Under the pieces are notes generated by a model. That model saw only the letters and a program-made list of their open reading frames with translations. It was not told where the DNA came from and searched no databases. Positions 23,501 to 38,500 of a stretch of DNA of 64,000 nucleotides are shown here, one piece after another. Positions within the stretch are counted from its first letter, which is position 1. Every line of letters starts with the position of its first letter. This DNA comes from Sinohyriopsis cumingii. Taxonomy: Eukaryota > Mollusca > Bivalvia > Unionida > Unionidae. Both the position numbers and the translations under genes were made by a program. Location: assembly GCA_028554795.2 (NCBI GenBank), contig JAPYKE020000261.1:1-64000 (forward strand), in the 5' to 3' direction.

Positions 23501-26500
23501 TTTTTTATTTTCTTTAAGGTGGCGCTATACAGTTTCGCATTTTGCATAGGGTTAGGAATTTAAAGAAAAAGAATGTCCCCGGCTTTCCTCACTGGTTATA
23601 CTGGCTATTTAAAAAAGACCTTGTATATCTTAGGTATAATGCAAAGAACCTTTAATTCCCTTTATTTTGGTGTATGATTGATGGGTGTACTATGGGTTAT
23701 AGAGTATACAGCTTGGCCTTACTTCAAATGTGCACCTTTCAAAAAAGTGCTAGCTCTACTTGGTCATTTTCACTTCCTGAACTTCAGAGGTCATTTGTAT
23801 AAAAAAGAGCCGATAACTTTTTTTACATTTTATATATTTGGTAATTCATTCATTGCACTTTCAGAAGCTGGTATTGTCTAGTCTGGCAAAATTCATTTTC
23901 CCTATTTTAATAGCTGCTATGTATAGTGTAAATTAGACTAATTCAGACTGATTTTTTAACACAAGGGAGCAGTCATTTTAGTTAGCAGTGTGCTTAAATC
24001 ATGTAAAATTTCCAAAAGTACAATATCCAAAAGAAATATCATCCACATTACATTAATGTAGCATAGAGGTATGCAAACATTCTCTCCACTGTGCATGTTT
24101 TAAATGCGAACTACTTCACCTTACATACGTCACTCTCTCAAAAGTACTTATTATCTGGTGAGCGCCACCATAAAGAAGATGTAGGTATTATTTTTTATGA
24201 TTTAATTATGTTTATATGGCTGAAACATTTAAGTCGCAAGCATCAAAACAATCCTTATGAATAATTCTCCTGCTTTTTTCCCCACAGAACAGTATTTATG
24301 AGTGTCAGAGTCTCTAACAAGTCCAGCCTCCGCCCCCCCATGATAAAAGTGAGCGATTTTAAGAATGCACATTACATTTTGTAAACATAGCAACCAATGT
24401 TATGCTGAATGATAGGAACATGAAACTAGCCAGAATTATTTCTGAGATATCAACAATGAATTTTACAATTAGAAAAGGGAGGTAACTCATCAGCTTCATA
24501 AAGGTCAAAGGTCAAAGTGTAAAATATTTGCCTATTGTTTAATATGGAAGAAGCGAATTCACTTTCTCATCATTTATTTTTTTATTTCATTGCAAATAAA
24601 TGAAAAGAAACATTTTCACCATATATTTCTGTCACTTATTGCAACAGTTTTAAATTTAAGTTGACTCTATTCCTATATTCTAAGTCTTCTAATTTCCCCA
24701 TAATTAAGGTCACTACTCACACAAACATACCTCATGGCAAATTATGTAAGCAAGAGAAAAATGATCATAATTAGCTTATTTTCATGCTTAAACACAATAT
24801 GAATGTACCATTTTATTCAGAACATCATACATAATTATATGAAAATAAAAAAAAATAATTGCAAACATTTTTTTATTTTCTTTAAGGTGGCGCTATACAG
24901 TTTCGCATTTTGCATAGGGTTAGGAATTTAAAGAAAAAGAATGTCCCCGGCTTTCCTCACTGGTTATACTGGCTATTTAAAAAAGACCTTGTATATCTTA
25001 GGTATAATGCAAAGAACCTTTAATTCCCTTTATTTTGGTGTATGATTGATGGGTGTACTATGGGTTATAGAGTATACAGCTTGGCCTTACTTCAAATGTG
25101 CACCTTTCAAAAAAGTGCTAGCTCTACTTGGTCATTTTCACTTCCTGAACTTCAGAGGTCATTTGTATAAAAAAGAGCCGATAACTTTTTTTACATTTTA
25201 TATATTTGGTAATTCATTCATTGCACTTTCAGAAGCTGGTATTGTCTAGTCTGGCAAAATTCATTTTCCCTATTTTAATAGCTGCTATGTATAGTGTACT
25301 TTAGACTAATTCAGACTGATTTTTTAACACAAGGGAGCAGTCATTTTAGTTAGCAGTGTGCTTAAATCATGTAAAATTTCCAAAAGTACAATATCCAAAA
25401 GAAATATCATCCACATTACATTAATGTAGCATAGAGGTATGCAAACATTCTCTCCACTGTGCATGTTTTAAATGCGAACTACTTCACCTTACATACGTCA
25501 CTCTCTCAAAAGTACTTATTATCTGGTGAGCGCCACCATAAAGAAGATGTAGGTATTATTTTTTATGATTTAATTATGTTTATATGGCTGAAACATTTAA
25601 GTCGCAAGCATCAAAACAATCCTTATGAATAATTCTCCTGCTTTTTTCCCCACAGAACAGTATTTATGAGTGTCAGAGTCTCTAACAAGTCCAGCCTCCG
25701 CCCCCCCCATGATAAAAGTGAGCGATTTTAAGAATGCACATTACATTTTGTAAACATAGCAACCAATGTTATGCTGAATGATAGAAACATGAAACTAGCC
25801 AGAATTATTTCTGAGATATCAACAATGAATTTTACAATTAGAAAAGGGAGGTAACTCATCAGCTTCATAAAGGTCAAAGGTCAAAGTGTAAAATATTTGC
25901 CTATTGTTTAATATGGAAGAAGCGAATTCACTTTCTCATCATTTATTTTTTCATTTCATTGCAAATAAATGAAAAGAAACATTTTCACCATATATTTCTG
26001 TCACTTATTGCAACAGTTTTAAATTTAAGTTGACTCTATTCCTATATTCTAAGTCTTCTAATTTCCCCATAATTAAGGTCACTACTCACACAAACATACC
26101 TCATGGCAAATTATGTAAGCAAGAGAAAAATGATCATAATTAGCTTATTTTCATGCTTAAACACAATATGAATGTACCATTTTATTCAGAACATCATACA
26201 TAATTATATGAAAATAAAAAAAAATAATTGCAAACATTTTTTTATTTTCTTTAAGGTGGCGCTATACAGTTTCGCATTTTGCATAGGGTTAGGAATTTAA
26301 AGAAAAAGAATGTCCCCGGCTTTCCTCACTGGTTATACTGGCTATTTAAAAAAGACCTTGTATATCTTAGGTATAATGCAAAGAACCTTTAATTCCCTTT
26401 ATTTTGGTGTATGATTGATGGGTGTACTATGGGTTATAGAGTATACAGCTTGGCCTTACTTCAAATGTGCACCTTTCAAAAAAGTGCTAGCTCTACTTGG

Positions 26501-28789
26501 TCATTTTCACTTCCTGAACTTCAGAGGTCATTTGTATAAAAAAGAGCCGATAACTTTTTTTACATTTTATATATTTGGTAATTCATTCATTGCACTTTCA
26601 GAAGCTGGTATTGTCTAGTCTGGCAAAATTCATTTTCCCTATTTTAATAGCTGCTATGTATAGTGTACTTTAGACTAATTCAGACTGATTTTTTAACACA
26701 AGGGAGCAGTCATTTTAGTTAGCAGTGTGCTTAAATCATGTAAAATTTCCAAAAGTACAATATCCAAAAGAAATATCATCCACATTACATTAATGTAGCA
26801 TAGAGGTATGCAAACATTCTCTCCACTGTGCATGTTTTAAATGCGAACTACTTCACCTTACATACGTCACTCTCTCAAAAGTACTTATTATCTGGTGAGC
26901 GCCACCATAAAGAAGATGTAGGTATTATTTTTTATGATTTAATTATGTTTATATGGCTGAAACATTTAAGTCGCAAGCATCAAAACAATCCTTATGAATA
27001 ATTCTCCTGCTTTTTTCCCCACAGAACAGTATTTATGAGTGTCAGAGTCTCTAACAAGTCCAGCCTCCGCCCCCCCATGATAAAAGTGAGCGATTTTAAG
27101 AATGCACATTACATTTTGTAAACATAGCAACCAATGTTATGCTGAATGATAGGAACATGAAACTAGCCAGAATTATTTCTGAGATATCAACAATGAATTT
27201 TACAATTAGAAAAGGGAGGTAACTCATCAGCTTCATAAAGGTCAAAGGTCAAAGTGTAAAATATTTGCCTATTGTTTAATATGGAAGAAGCGAATTCACT
27301 TTCTCATCATTTATTTTTTTATTTCATTGCAAATAAATGAAAAGAAACATTTTCACCATATATTTCTGTCACTTATTGCAACAGTTTTAAATTTAAGTTG
27401 ACTCTATTCCTATATTCTAAGTCTTCTAATTTCCCCATAATTAAGGTCACTACTCACACAAACATACCTCATGGCAAATTATGTAAGCAAGAGAAAAATG
27501 ATCATAATTAGCTTATTTTCATGCTTAAACACAATATGAATGTACCATTTTATTCAGAACATCATACATAATTATATGAAAATAAAAAAAAATAATTGCA
27601 AACATTTTTTTATTTTCTTTAAGGTGGCGCTATACAGTTTCGCATTTTGCATAGGGTTAGGAATTTAAAGAAAAAGAATGTCCCCGGCTTTCCTCACTGG
27701 TTATACTGGCTATTTAAAAAAGACCTTGTATATCTTAGGTATAATGCAAAGAACCTTTAATTCCCTTTATTTTGGTGTATGATTGATGGGTGTACTATGG
27801 GTTATAGAGTATACAGCTTGGCCTTACTTCAAATGTGCACCTTTCAAAAAAGTGCTAGCTCTACTTGGTCATTTTCACTTCCTGAACTTCAGAGGTCATT
27901 TGTATAAAAAAGAGCCGATAACTTTTTTTACATTTTATATATTTGGTAATTCATTCATTGCACTTTCAGAAGCTGGTATTGTCTAGTCTGGCAAAATTCA
28001 TTTTCCCTATTTTAATAGCTGCTATGTATAGTGTAAATTAGACTAATTCAGACTGATTTTTTAACACAAGGGAGCAGTCATTTTAGTTAGCAGTGTGCTT
28101 AAATCATGTAAAATTTCCAAAAGTACAATATCCAAAAGAAATATCATCCACATTACATTAATGTAGCATAGAGGTATGCAAACATTCTCTCCACTGTGCA
28201 TGTTTTAAATGCGAACTACTTCACCTTACATACGTCACTCTCTCAAAAGTACTTATTATCTGGTGAGCGCCACCATAAAGAAGATGTAGGTATTATTTTT
28301 TATGATTTAATTATGTTTATATGGCTGAAACATTTAAGTCGCAAGCATCAAAACAATCCTTATGAATAATTCTCCTGCTTTTTTCCCCACAGAACAGTAT
28401 TTATGAGTGTCAGAGTCTCTAACAAGTCCAGCCTCCGCCCCCCCATGATAAAAGTGAGCGATTTTAAGAATGCACATTACATTTTGTAAACATAGCAACC
28501 AATGTTATGCTGAATGATAGGAACATGAAACTAGCCAGAATTATTTCTGAGATATCAACAATGAATTTTACAATTAGAAAAGGGAGGTAACTCATCAGCT
28601 TCATAAAGGTCAAAGGTCAAAGTGTAAAATATTTGCCTATTGTTTAATATGGAAGAAGCGAATTCACTTTCTCATCATTTATTTTTTTATTTCATTGCAA
28701 ATAAATGAAAAGAAACATTTTCACCATATATTTCTGTCACTTATTGCAACAGTTTTAAATTTAAGTTGACTCTATTCCTATATTCTAAG
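5532..28789 (+). repeat. Run of 17 long units (6-22)
   Basis: Unbroken run of long units. Variants seen are: unit 7, C8 at 7916-7923; unit 9, G to C near 10580 (CTTATCAATAATT) and T to C at 10903; units 10 and 11, G to A at 11796 and 13164; unit 12, G to T at 14128 and G to A at 14156; unit 13, A to C at 15905; units 14 and 15, G to C at 17541 and 18909; unit 17, G to A at 21680 and T to C at 21847; unit 19, CT to AA at 23931-23932; unit 20, C8 at 25701-25708, G to A at 25785 and T to C at 25952; unit 22, CT to AA at 28036-28037. Units 6, 8, 16, 18 and 21 showed none. No other feature interrupts the run. Confidence 0.95.
20581..28789 (+). repeat. Three-unit higher-order repeat: units 17-19 and 20-22
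   Basis: Units 17 and 20 share two linked rare variants (GATAGAAACATG at 21680 and 25785; a C in the T-run at 21847 and 25952). Units 19 and 22 share a double change (GTGTAAATTAG at 23931 and 28036). Each pair is 4105 bp apart, which is three units plus the extra C of unit 20. Independent mutation is unlikely, so one three-unit block was duplicated in tandem. The C8 run in unit 20 but not unit 17 arose later or is an error. Confidence 0.85.
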
Positions 28790-29502
28790 TCTTCTAATTT
28801 CCCCATAATTAAGGTCACTACTCACACAAACATACCTCATGGCAAATTATGTAAGCAAGAGAAAAATGATCATAATTAGCTTATTTTCATGCTTAAACAC
28901 AATATGAATGTACCATTTTATTCAGAACATCATACATAATTATATGAAAATAAAAAAAAATAATTGCAAACATTTTTTTATTTTCTATAAAGAAGATGTA
29001 GGTATTATTTTTTATGATTTAATTATGTTTATATGGCTGAAACATTTAAGTCGCAAGCATCAAAACAATCCTTATGAATAATTCTCCTGCTTTTTTCCCC
29101 ACAGAACAGTATTTATGAGTGTCAGAGTCTCTAACAAGTCCAGCCTCCGCCCCCCCCATGATAAAAGTGAGCGATTTTAAGAATGCACATTACATTTTGT
29201 AAACATAGCAACCAATGTTATGCTGAATGATAGGAACATGAAACTAGCCAGAATTATTTCTGAGATATCAACAATGAATTTTACAATTAGAAAAGGGAGG
29301 TAACTCATCAGCTTCATAAAGGTCAAAGGTCAAAGTGTAAAATATTTGCCTATTGTTTAATATGGAAGAAGCGAATTCACTTTCTCATCATTTATTTTTT
29401 TATTTCATTGCAAATAAATGAAAAGAAACATTTTCACCATATATTTCTGTCACTTATTGCAACAGTTTTAAATTTAAGTTGACTCTATTCCTATATTCTA
29501 AG
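28790..29502 (+). repeat. Short unit 23 (713 bp), empty-site type A
   Basis: Backbone-only unit with the type A junction CTATAAAG at about 28985-28992, as in units 3 and 5. It also carries C8 in place of C7 at 29150-29157, hence 713 bp. It lies more than 23 kb from the other type A units, directly after the three-unit higher-order block. Confidence 0.95.
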
Positions 29503-32500
29503 TCTTCTAATTTCCCCATAATTAAGGTCACTACTCACACAAACATACCTCATGGCAAATTATGTAAGCAAGAGAAAAATGATCATAATTAGCTTATTTT
29601 CATGCTTAAACACAATATGAATGTACCATTTTATTCAGAACATCATACATAATTATATGAAAATAAAAAAAAATAATTGCAAACATTTTTTTATTTTCTT
29701 TAAGGTGGCGCTATACAGTTTCGCATTTTGCATAGGGTTAGGAATTTAAAGAAAAAGAATGTCCCCGGCTTTCCTCACTGGTTATACTGGCTATTTAAAA
29801 AAGACCTTGTATATCTTAGGTATAATGCAAAGAACCTTTAATTCCCTTTATTTTGGTGTATGATTGATGGGTGTACTATGGGTTATAGAGTATACAGCTT
29901 GGCCTTACTTCAAATGTGCACCTTTCAAAAAAGTGCTAGCTCTACTTGGTCATTTTCACTTCCTGAACTTCAGAGGTCATTTGTATAAAAAAGAGCCGAT
30001 AACTTTTTTTACATTTTATATATTTGGTAATTCATTCATTGCACTTTCAGAAGCTGGTATTGTCTAGTCTGGCAAAATTCATTTTCCCTATTTTAATAGC
30101 TGCTATGTATAGTGTACTTTAGACTAATTCAGACTGATTTTTTAACACAAGGGAGCAGTCATTTTAGTTAGCAGTGTGCTTAAATCATGTAAAATTTCCA
30201 AAAGTACAATATCCAAAAGAAATATCATCCACATTACATTAATGTAGCATAGAGGTATGCAAACATTCTCTCCACTGTGCATGTTTTAAATGCGAACTAC
30301 TTCACCTTACATACGTCACTCTCTCAAAAGTACTTATTATCTGGTGAGCGCCACCATAAAGAAGATGTAGGTATTATTTTTTATGATTTAATTATGTTTA
30401 TATGGCTGAAACATTTAAGTCGCAAGCATCAAAACAATCCTTATGAATAATTCTCCTGCTTTTTTCCCCACAGAACAGTATTTATGAGTGTCAGAGTCTC
30501 TAACAAGTCCAGCCTCCGCCCCCCATGATAAAAGTGAGCGATTTTAAGAATGCACATTACATTTTGTAAACATAGCAACCAATGTTATGCTGAATGATAG
30601 GAACATGAAACTAGCCAGAATTATTTCTGAGATATCAACAATGAATTTTACAATTAGAAAAGGGAGGTAACTCATCAGCTTCATAAAGGTCAAAGGTCAA
30701 AGTGTAAAAAATTTGCCTATTGTTTAATATGGAAGAAGCGAATTCACTTTCTCATCATTTATTTTTTTATTTCATTGCAAATAAATGAAAAGAAACATTT
30801 TCACCATATATTTCTGTCACTTATTGCAACAGTTTTAAATTTAAGTTGACTCTATTCCTATATTCTAAGTCTTCTAATTTCCCCATAATTAAGGTCACTA
30901 CTCACACAAACATACCTCATGGCAAATTATGTAAGCAAGAGAAAAATGATCATAATTAGCTTATTTTCATGCTTAAACACAATATGAATGTACCATTTTA
31001 TTCAGAACATCATACATAATTATATGAAAATAAAAAAAAATAATTGCAAACATTTTTTTATTTTCTTTAAGGTGGCGCTATACAGTTTCGCATTTTGCAT
31101 AGGGTTAGGAATTTAAAGAAAAAGAATGTCCCCGGCTTTCCTCACTGGTTATACTGGCTATTTAAAAAAGACCTTGTATATCTTAGGTATAATGCAAAGA
31201 ACCTTTAATTCCCTTTATTTTGGTGTATGATTGATGGGTGTACTATGGGTTATAGAGTATACAGCTTGGCCTTACTTCAAATGTGCACCTTTCAAAAAAG
31301 TGCTAGCTCTACTTGGTCATTTTCACTTCCTGAACTTCAGAGGTCATTTGTATAAAAAAAGAGCCGATAACTTTTTTTACATTTTATATATTTGGTAATT
31401 CATTCATTGCACTTTCAGAAGCTGGTATTGTCTAGTCTGGCAAAATTCATTTTCCCTATTTTAATAGCTGCTATGTATAGTGTACTTTAGACTAATTCAG
31501 ACTGATTTTTTAACACAAGGGAGCAGTCATTTTAGTTAGCAGTGTGCTTAAATCATGTAAAATTTCCAAAAGTACAATATCCAAAAGAAATATCATCCAC
31601 ATTACATTAATGTAGCATAGAGGTATGCAAACATTCTCTCCACTGTGCATGTTTTAAATGCGAACTACTTCACCTTACATACGTCACTCTCTCAAAAGTA
31701 CTTATTATCTGGTGAGCGCCACCATAAAGAAGATGTAGGTATTATTTTTTATGATTTAATTATGTTTATATGGCTGAAACATTTAAGTCACAAGCATCAA
31801 AACAATCCTTATGAATAATTCTCCTGCTTTTTTCCCCACAGAACAGTATTTATGAGTGTCAGAGTCTCTAACAAGTCCAGCCTCCGCCCCCCCATGATAA
31901 AAGTGAGCGATTTTAAGAATGCACATTACATTTTGTAAACATAGCAACCAATGTTATGCTGAATGATAGGAACATGAAACTAGCCAGAATTATTTCTGAG
32001 ATATCAACAATGAATTTTACAATTAGAAAAGGGAGGTAACTCATCAGCTTCATAAAGGTCAAAGGTCAAAGTGTAAAATATTTGCCTATTGTTTAATATG
32101 GAAGAAGCGAATTCACTTTCTCATCATTTATTTTTTTATTTCATTGCAAATAAATGAAAAGAAACATTTTCACCATATATTTCTGTCACTTATTGCAACA
32201 GTTTTAAATTTAAGTTGACTCTATTCCTATATTCTAAGTCTTCTAATTTCCCCATAATTAAGGTCACTACTCACACAAATATACCTCATGGCAAATTATG
32301 TAAGCAAGAGAAAAATGATCATAATTAGCTTATTTTCATGCTTAAACACAATATGAATGTACCATTTTATTCAGAACATCATACATAATTATATGAAAAT
32401 AAAAAAAAATAATTGCAAACATTTTTTTATTTTCTTTAAGGTGGCGCTATACAGTTTCGCATTTTGCATAGGGTTAGGAATTTAAAGAAAAAGAATGTCC

Positions 32501-35500
32501 CCGGCTTTCCTCACTGGTTATACTGGCTATTTAAAAAAGACCTTGTATATCTTAGGTATAATGCAAAGAACCTTTAATTCCCTTTATTTTGGTGTATGAT
32601 TGATGGGTGTACTATGGGTTATAGAGTATACAGCTTGGCCTTACTTCAAATGTGCACCTTTCAAAAAAGTGCTAGCTCTACTTGGTCATTTTCACTTCCT
32701 GAACTTCAGAGGTCATTTGTATAAAAAAGAGCCGATAACTTTTTTTACATTTTATATATTTGGTAATTCATTCATTGCACTTTCAGAAGCTGGTATTGTC
32801 TAGTCTGGCAAAATTCATTTTCCCTATTTTAATAGCTGCTATGTATAGTGTACTTTAGACTAATTCAGACTGATTTTTTAACACAAGGGAGCAGTCATTT
32901 TAGTTAGCAGTGTGCTTAAATCATGTAAAATTTCCAAAAGTACAATATCCAAAAGAAATATCATCCACATTACATTAATGTAGCATAGAGGTATGCAAAC
33001 ATTCTCTCCACTGTGCATGTTTTAAATGCGAACTACTTCACCTTACATACGTCACTCTCTCAAAAGTACTTATTATCTGGTGAGCGCCACCATAAAGAAG
33101 ATGTAGGTATTATTTTTTATGATTTAATTATGTTTATATGGCTGAAACATTTAAGTCGCAAGCATCAAAACAATCCTTATGAATAATTCTCCTGCTTTTT
33201 TCCCCACAGAACAGTATTTATGAGTGTCAGAGTCTCTAACAAGTCCAGCCTCCGCCCCCCCATGATAAAAGTGAGCGATTTTAAGAATGCACATTACATT
33301 TTGTAAACATAGCAACCAATGTTATGCGGAATGATAGGAACATGAAACTAGCCAGAATTATTTCTGAGATATCAACAATGAATTTTACAATTAGAAAAGG
33401 GAGGTAACTCATCAGCTTCATAAAGGTCAAAGGTCAAAGTGTAAAATATTTGCCTATTGTTTAATATGGAAGAAGCGAATTCACTTTCTCATCATTTATT
33501 TTTTTATTTCATTGCAAATAAATGAAAAGAAACATTTTCACCATATATTTCTGTCACTTATTGCAACAGTTTTAAATTTAAGTTGACTCTATTCCTATAT
33601 TCTAAGTCTTCTAATTTCCCCATAATTAAGGTCACTACTCACACAAACATACCTCATGGCAAATTATGTAAGCAAGAGAAAAATGATCATAATTAGCTTA
33701 TTTTCATGCTTAAACACAATATGAATGTACCATTTTATTCAGAACATCATACATAATTATATGAAAATAAAAAAAAATAATTGCAAACATTTTTTTATTT
33801 TCTTTAAGGTGGCGCTATACAGTTTCGCATTTTGCATAGGGTTAGGAATTTAAAGAAAAAGAATGTCCCCGGCTTTCCTCACTGGTTATACTGGCTATTT
33901 AAAAAAGACCTTGTATATCTTAGGTATAATGCAAAGAACCTTTAATTCCCTTTATTTTGGTGTATGATTGATGGGTGTACTATGGGTTATAGAGTATACA
34001 GCTTGGCCTTACTTCAAATGTGCACCTTTCAAAAAAGTGCTAGCTCTACTTGGTCATTTTCACTTCCTGAACTTCAGAGGTCATTTGTATAAAAAAGAGC
34101 CGATAACTTTTTTTACATTTTATATATTTGGTAATTCATTCATTGCACTTTCAGAAGCTGGTATTGTCTAGTCTGGCAAAATTCATTTTCCCTATTTTAA
34201 TAGCTGCTATGTATAGTGTACTTTAGACTAATTCAGACTGATTTTTTAACACAAGGGAGCAGTCATTTTAGTTAGCAGTGTGCTTAAATCATGTAAAATT
34301 TCCAAAAGTACAATATCCAAAAGAAATATCATCCACATTACATTAATGTAGCATAGAGGTATGCAAACATTCTCTCCACTGTGCATGTTTTAAATGCGAA
34401 CTACTTCACCTTACATACGTCACTCTCTCAAAAGTACTTATTATCTGGTGAGCGCCACCATAAAGAAGATGTAGGTATTATTTTTTATGATTTAATTATG
34501 TTTATATGGCTGAAACATTTAAGTCGCAAGCATCAAAACAATCCTTATGAATAATTCTCCTGCTTTTTTCCCCACAGAACAGTATTTATGAGTGTCAGAG
34601 TCTCTAACAAGTCCAGCCTCCGCCCCCCCATGATAAAAGTGAGCGATTTTAAGAATGCACATTACATTTTGTAAACATAGCAACCAATGTTATGCTGAAT
34701 GATAGGAACATGAAACTAGCCAGAATTATTTCTGAGATATCAACAATGAATTTTACAATTAGAAAAGGGAGGTAACTCATCAGCTTCATAAAGGTCAAAG
34801 GTCAAAGTGTAAAATATTTGCCTATTGTTTAATATGGAAGAAGCGAATTCACTTTCTCATCATTTATTTTTTTATTTCATTGCAAATAAATGAAAAGAAA
34901 CATTTTCACCATATATTTCTGTCACTTATTGCAACAGTTTTAAATTTAAGTTGACTCTATTCCTATATTCTAAGTCTTCTAATTTCCCCATAATTAAGGT
35001 CACTACTCACACAAACATACCTCATGGCAAATTATGTAAGCAAGAGAAAAATGATCATAATTAGCTTATTTTCATGCTTAAACACAATATGAATGTACCA
35101 TTTTATTCAGAACATCATACATAATTATATGAAAATAAAAAAAAATAATTGCAAACATTTTTTTATTTTCTTTAAGGTGGCGCTATACAGTTTCGCATTT
35201 TGCATAGGGTTAGGAATTTAAAGAAAAAGAATGTCCCCGGCTTTCCTCACTGGTTATACTGGCTATTTAAAAAAGACCTTGTATATCTTAGGTATAATGC
35301 AAAGAACCTTTAATTCCCTTTATTTTGGTGTATGATTGATGGGTGTACTATGGGTTATAGAGTATACAGCTTGGCCTTACTTCAAATGTGCACCTTTCAA
35401 AAAAGTGCTAGCTCTACTTGGTCATTTTCACTTCCTGAACTTCAGAGGTCATTTGTATAAAAAAGAGCCGATAACTTTTTTTACATTTTATATATTTGGT

Positions 35501-38500
35501 AATTCATTCATTGCACTTTCAGAAGCTGGTATTGTCTAGTCTGGCAAAATTCATTTTCCCTATTTTAATAGCTGCTATGTATAGTGTACTTTAGACTAAT
35601 TCAGACTGATTTTTTAACACAAGGGAGCAGTCATTTTAGTTAGCAGTGTGCTTAAATCATGTAAAATTTCCAAAAGTACAATATCCAAAAGAAATATCAT
35701 CCACATTACATTAATGTAGCATAGAGGTATGCAAACATTCTCTCCACTGTGCATGTTTTAAATGCGAACTACTTCACCTTACATACGTCACTCTCTCAAA
35801 AGTACTTATTATCTGGTGAGCGCCACCATAAAGAAGATGTAGGTATTATTTTTTATGATTTAATTATGTTTATATGGCTGAAACATTTAAGTCGCAAGCA
35901 TCAAAACAATCCTTATGAATAATTCTCCTGCTTTTTTCCCCACAGAACAGTATTTATGAGTGTCAGAGTCTCTAACAAGTCCAGCCTCCGCCCCCCCATG
36001 ATAAAAGTGAGCGATTTTAAGAATGCACATTACATTTTGTAAACATAGCAACCAATGTTATGCTGAATGATAGGAACATGAAACTAGCCAGAATTATTTC
36101 TGAGATATCAACAATGAATTTTACAATTAGAAAAGGGAGGTAACTCATCAGCTTCATAAAGGTCAAAGGTCAAAGTGTAAAATATTTGCCTATTGTTTAA
36201 TATGGAAGAAGCGAATTCACTTTCTCATCATTTATTTTTTTATTTCATTGCAAATAAATGAAAAGAAACATTTTCACCATATATTTCTGTCACTTATTGC
36301 AACAGTTTTAAATTTAAGTTGACTCTATTCCTATATTCTAAGTCTTCTAATTTCCCCATAATTAAGGTCACTACTCACACAAACATACCTCATGGCAAAT
36401 TATGTAAGCAAGAGAAAAATGATCATAATTAGCTTATTTTCATGCTTAAACACAATATGAATGTACCATTTTATTCAGAACATCATACATAATTATATGA
36501 AAATAAAAAAAAATAATTGCAAACATTTTTTTATTTTCTTTAAGGTGGCGCTATACAGTTTCGCATTTTGCATAGGGTTAGGAATTTAAAGAAAAAGAAT
36601 GTCCCCGGCTTTCCTCACTGGTTATACTGGCTATTTAAAAAAGACCTTGTATATCTTAGGTATAATGCAAAGAACCTTTAATTCCCTTTATTTTGGTGTA
36701 TGATTGATGGGTGTACTATGGGTTATAGAGTATACAGCTTGGCCTTACTTCAAATGTGCACCTTTCAAAAAAGTGCTAGCTCTACTTGGTCATTTTCACT
36801 TCCTGAACTTCAGAGGTCATTTGTATAAAAAAGAGCCGATAACTTTTTTTACATTTTATATATTTGGTAATTCATTCATTGCACTTTCAGAAGCTGGTAT
36901 TGTCTAGTCTGGCAAAATTCATTTTCCCTATTTTAATAGCTGCTATGTATAGTGTACTTTAGACTAATTCAGACTGATTTTTTAACACAAGGGAGCAGTC
37001 ATTTTAGTTAGCAGTGTGCTTAAATCATGTAAAATTTCCAAAAGTACAATATCCAAAAGAAATATCATCCACATTACATTAATGTAGCATAGAGGTATGC
37101 AAACATTCTCTCCACTGTGCATGTTTTAAATGCGAACTACTTCACCTTACATACGTCACTCTCTCAAAAGTACTTATTATCTGGTGAGCGCCACCATAAA
37201 GAAGATGTAGGTATTATTTTTTATGATTTAATTATGTTTATATGGCTGAAACATTTAAGTCGCAAGCATCAAAACAATCCTTATGAATAATTCTCCTGCT
37301 TTTTTCCCCACAGAACAGTATTTATGAGTGTCAGAGTCTCTAACAAGTCCAGCCTCCGCCCCCCCATGATAAAAGTGAGCGATTTTAAGAATGCACATTA
37401 CATTTTGTAAACATAGCAACCAATGTTATGCTGAATGATAGGAACATGAAACTAGCCAGAATTATTTCTGAGATATCAACAATGAATTTTACAATTAGAA
37501 AAGGGAGGTAACTCATCAGCTTCATAAAGGTCAAAGGTCAAAGTGTAAAATATTTGCCTATTGTTTAATATGGAAGAAGCGAATTCACTTTCTCATCATT
37601 TATTTTTTTATTTCATTGCAAATAAATGAAAAGAAACATTTTCACCATATATTTCTGTCACTTATTGCAACAGTTTTAAATTTAAGTTGACTCTATTCCT
37701 ATATTCTAAGTCTTCTAATTTCCCCATAATTAAGGTCACTACTCACACAAACATACCTCATGGCAAATTATGTAAGCAAGAGAAAAATGATCATAATTAG
37801 CTTATTTTCATGCTTAAACACAATATGAATGTACCATTTTATTCAGAACATCATACATAATTATATGAAAATAAAAAAAAATAATTGCAAACATTTTTTT
37901 ATTTTCTTTAAGGTGGCGCTATACAGTTTCGCATTTTGCATAGGGTTAGGAATTTAAAGAAAAAGAATGTCCCCGGCTTTCCTCACTGGTTATACTGGCT
38001 ATTTAAAAAAGACCTTGTATATCTTAGGTATAATGCAAAGAACCTTTAATTCCCTTTATTTTGGTGTATGATTGATGGGTGTACTATGGGTTATAGAGTA
38101 TACAGCTTGGCCTTACTTCAAATGTGCACCTTTCAAAAAAGTGCTAGCTCTACTTGGTCATTTTCACTTCCTGAACTTCAGAGGTCATTTGTATAAAAAA
38201 GAGCCGATAACTTTTTTTACATTTTATATATTTGGTAATTCATTCATTGCACTTTCAGAAGCTGGTATTGTCTAGTCTGGCAAAATTCATTTTCCCTATT
38301 TTAATAGCTGCTATGTATAGTGTACTTTAGACTAATTCAGACTGATTTTTTAACACAAGGGAGCAGTCATTTTAGTTAGCAGTGTGCTTAAATCATGTAA
38401 AATTTCCAAAAGTACAATATCCAAAAGAAATATCATCCACATTACATTAATGTAGCATAGAGGTATGCAAACATTCTCTCCACTGTGCATGTTTTAAATG

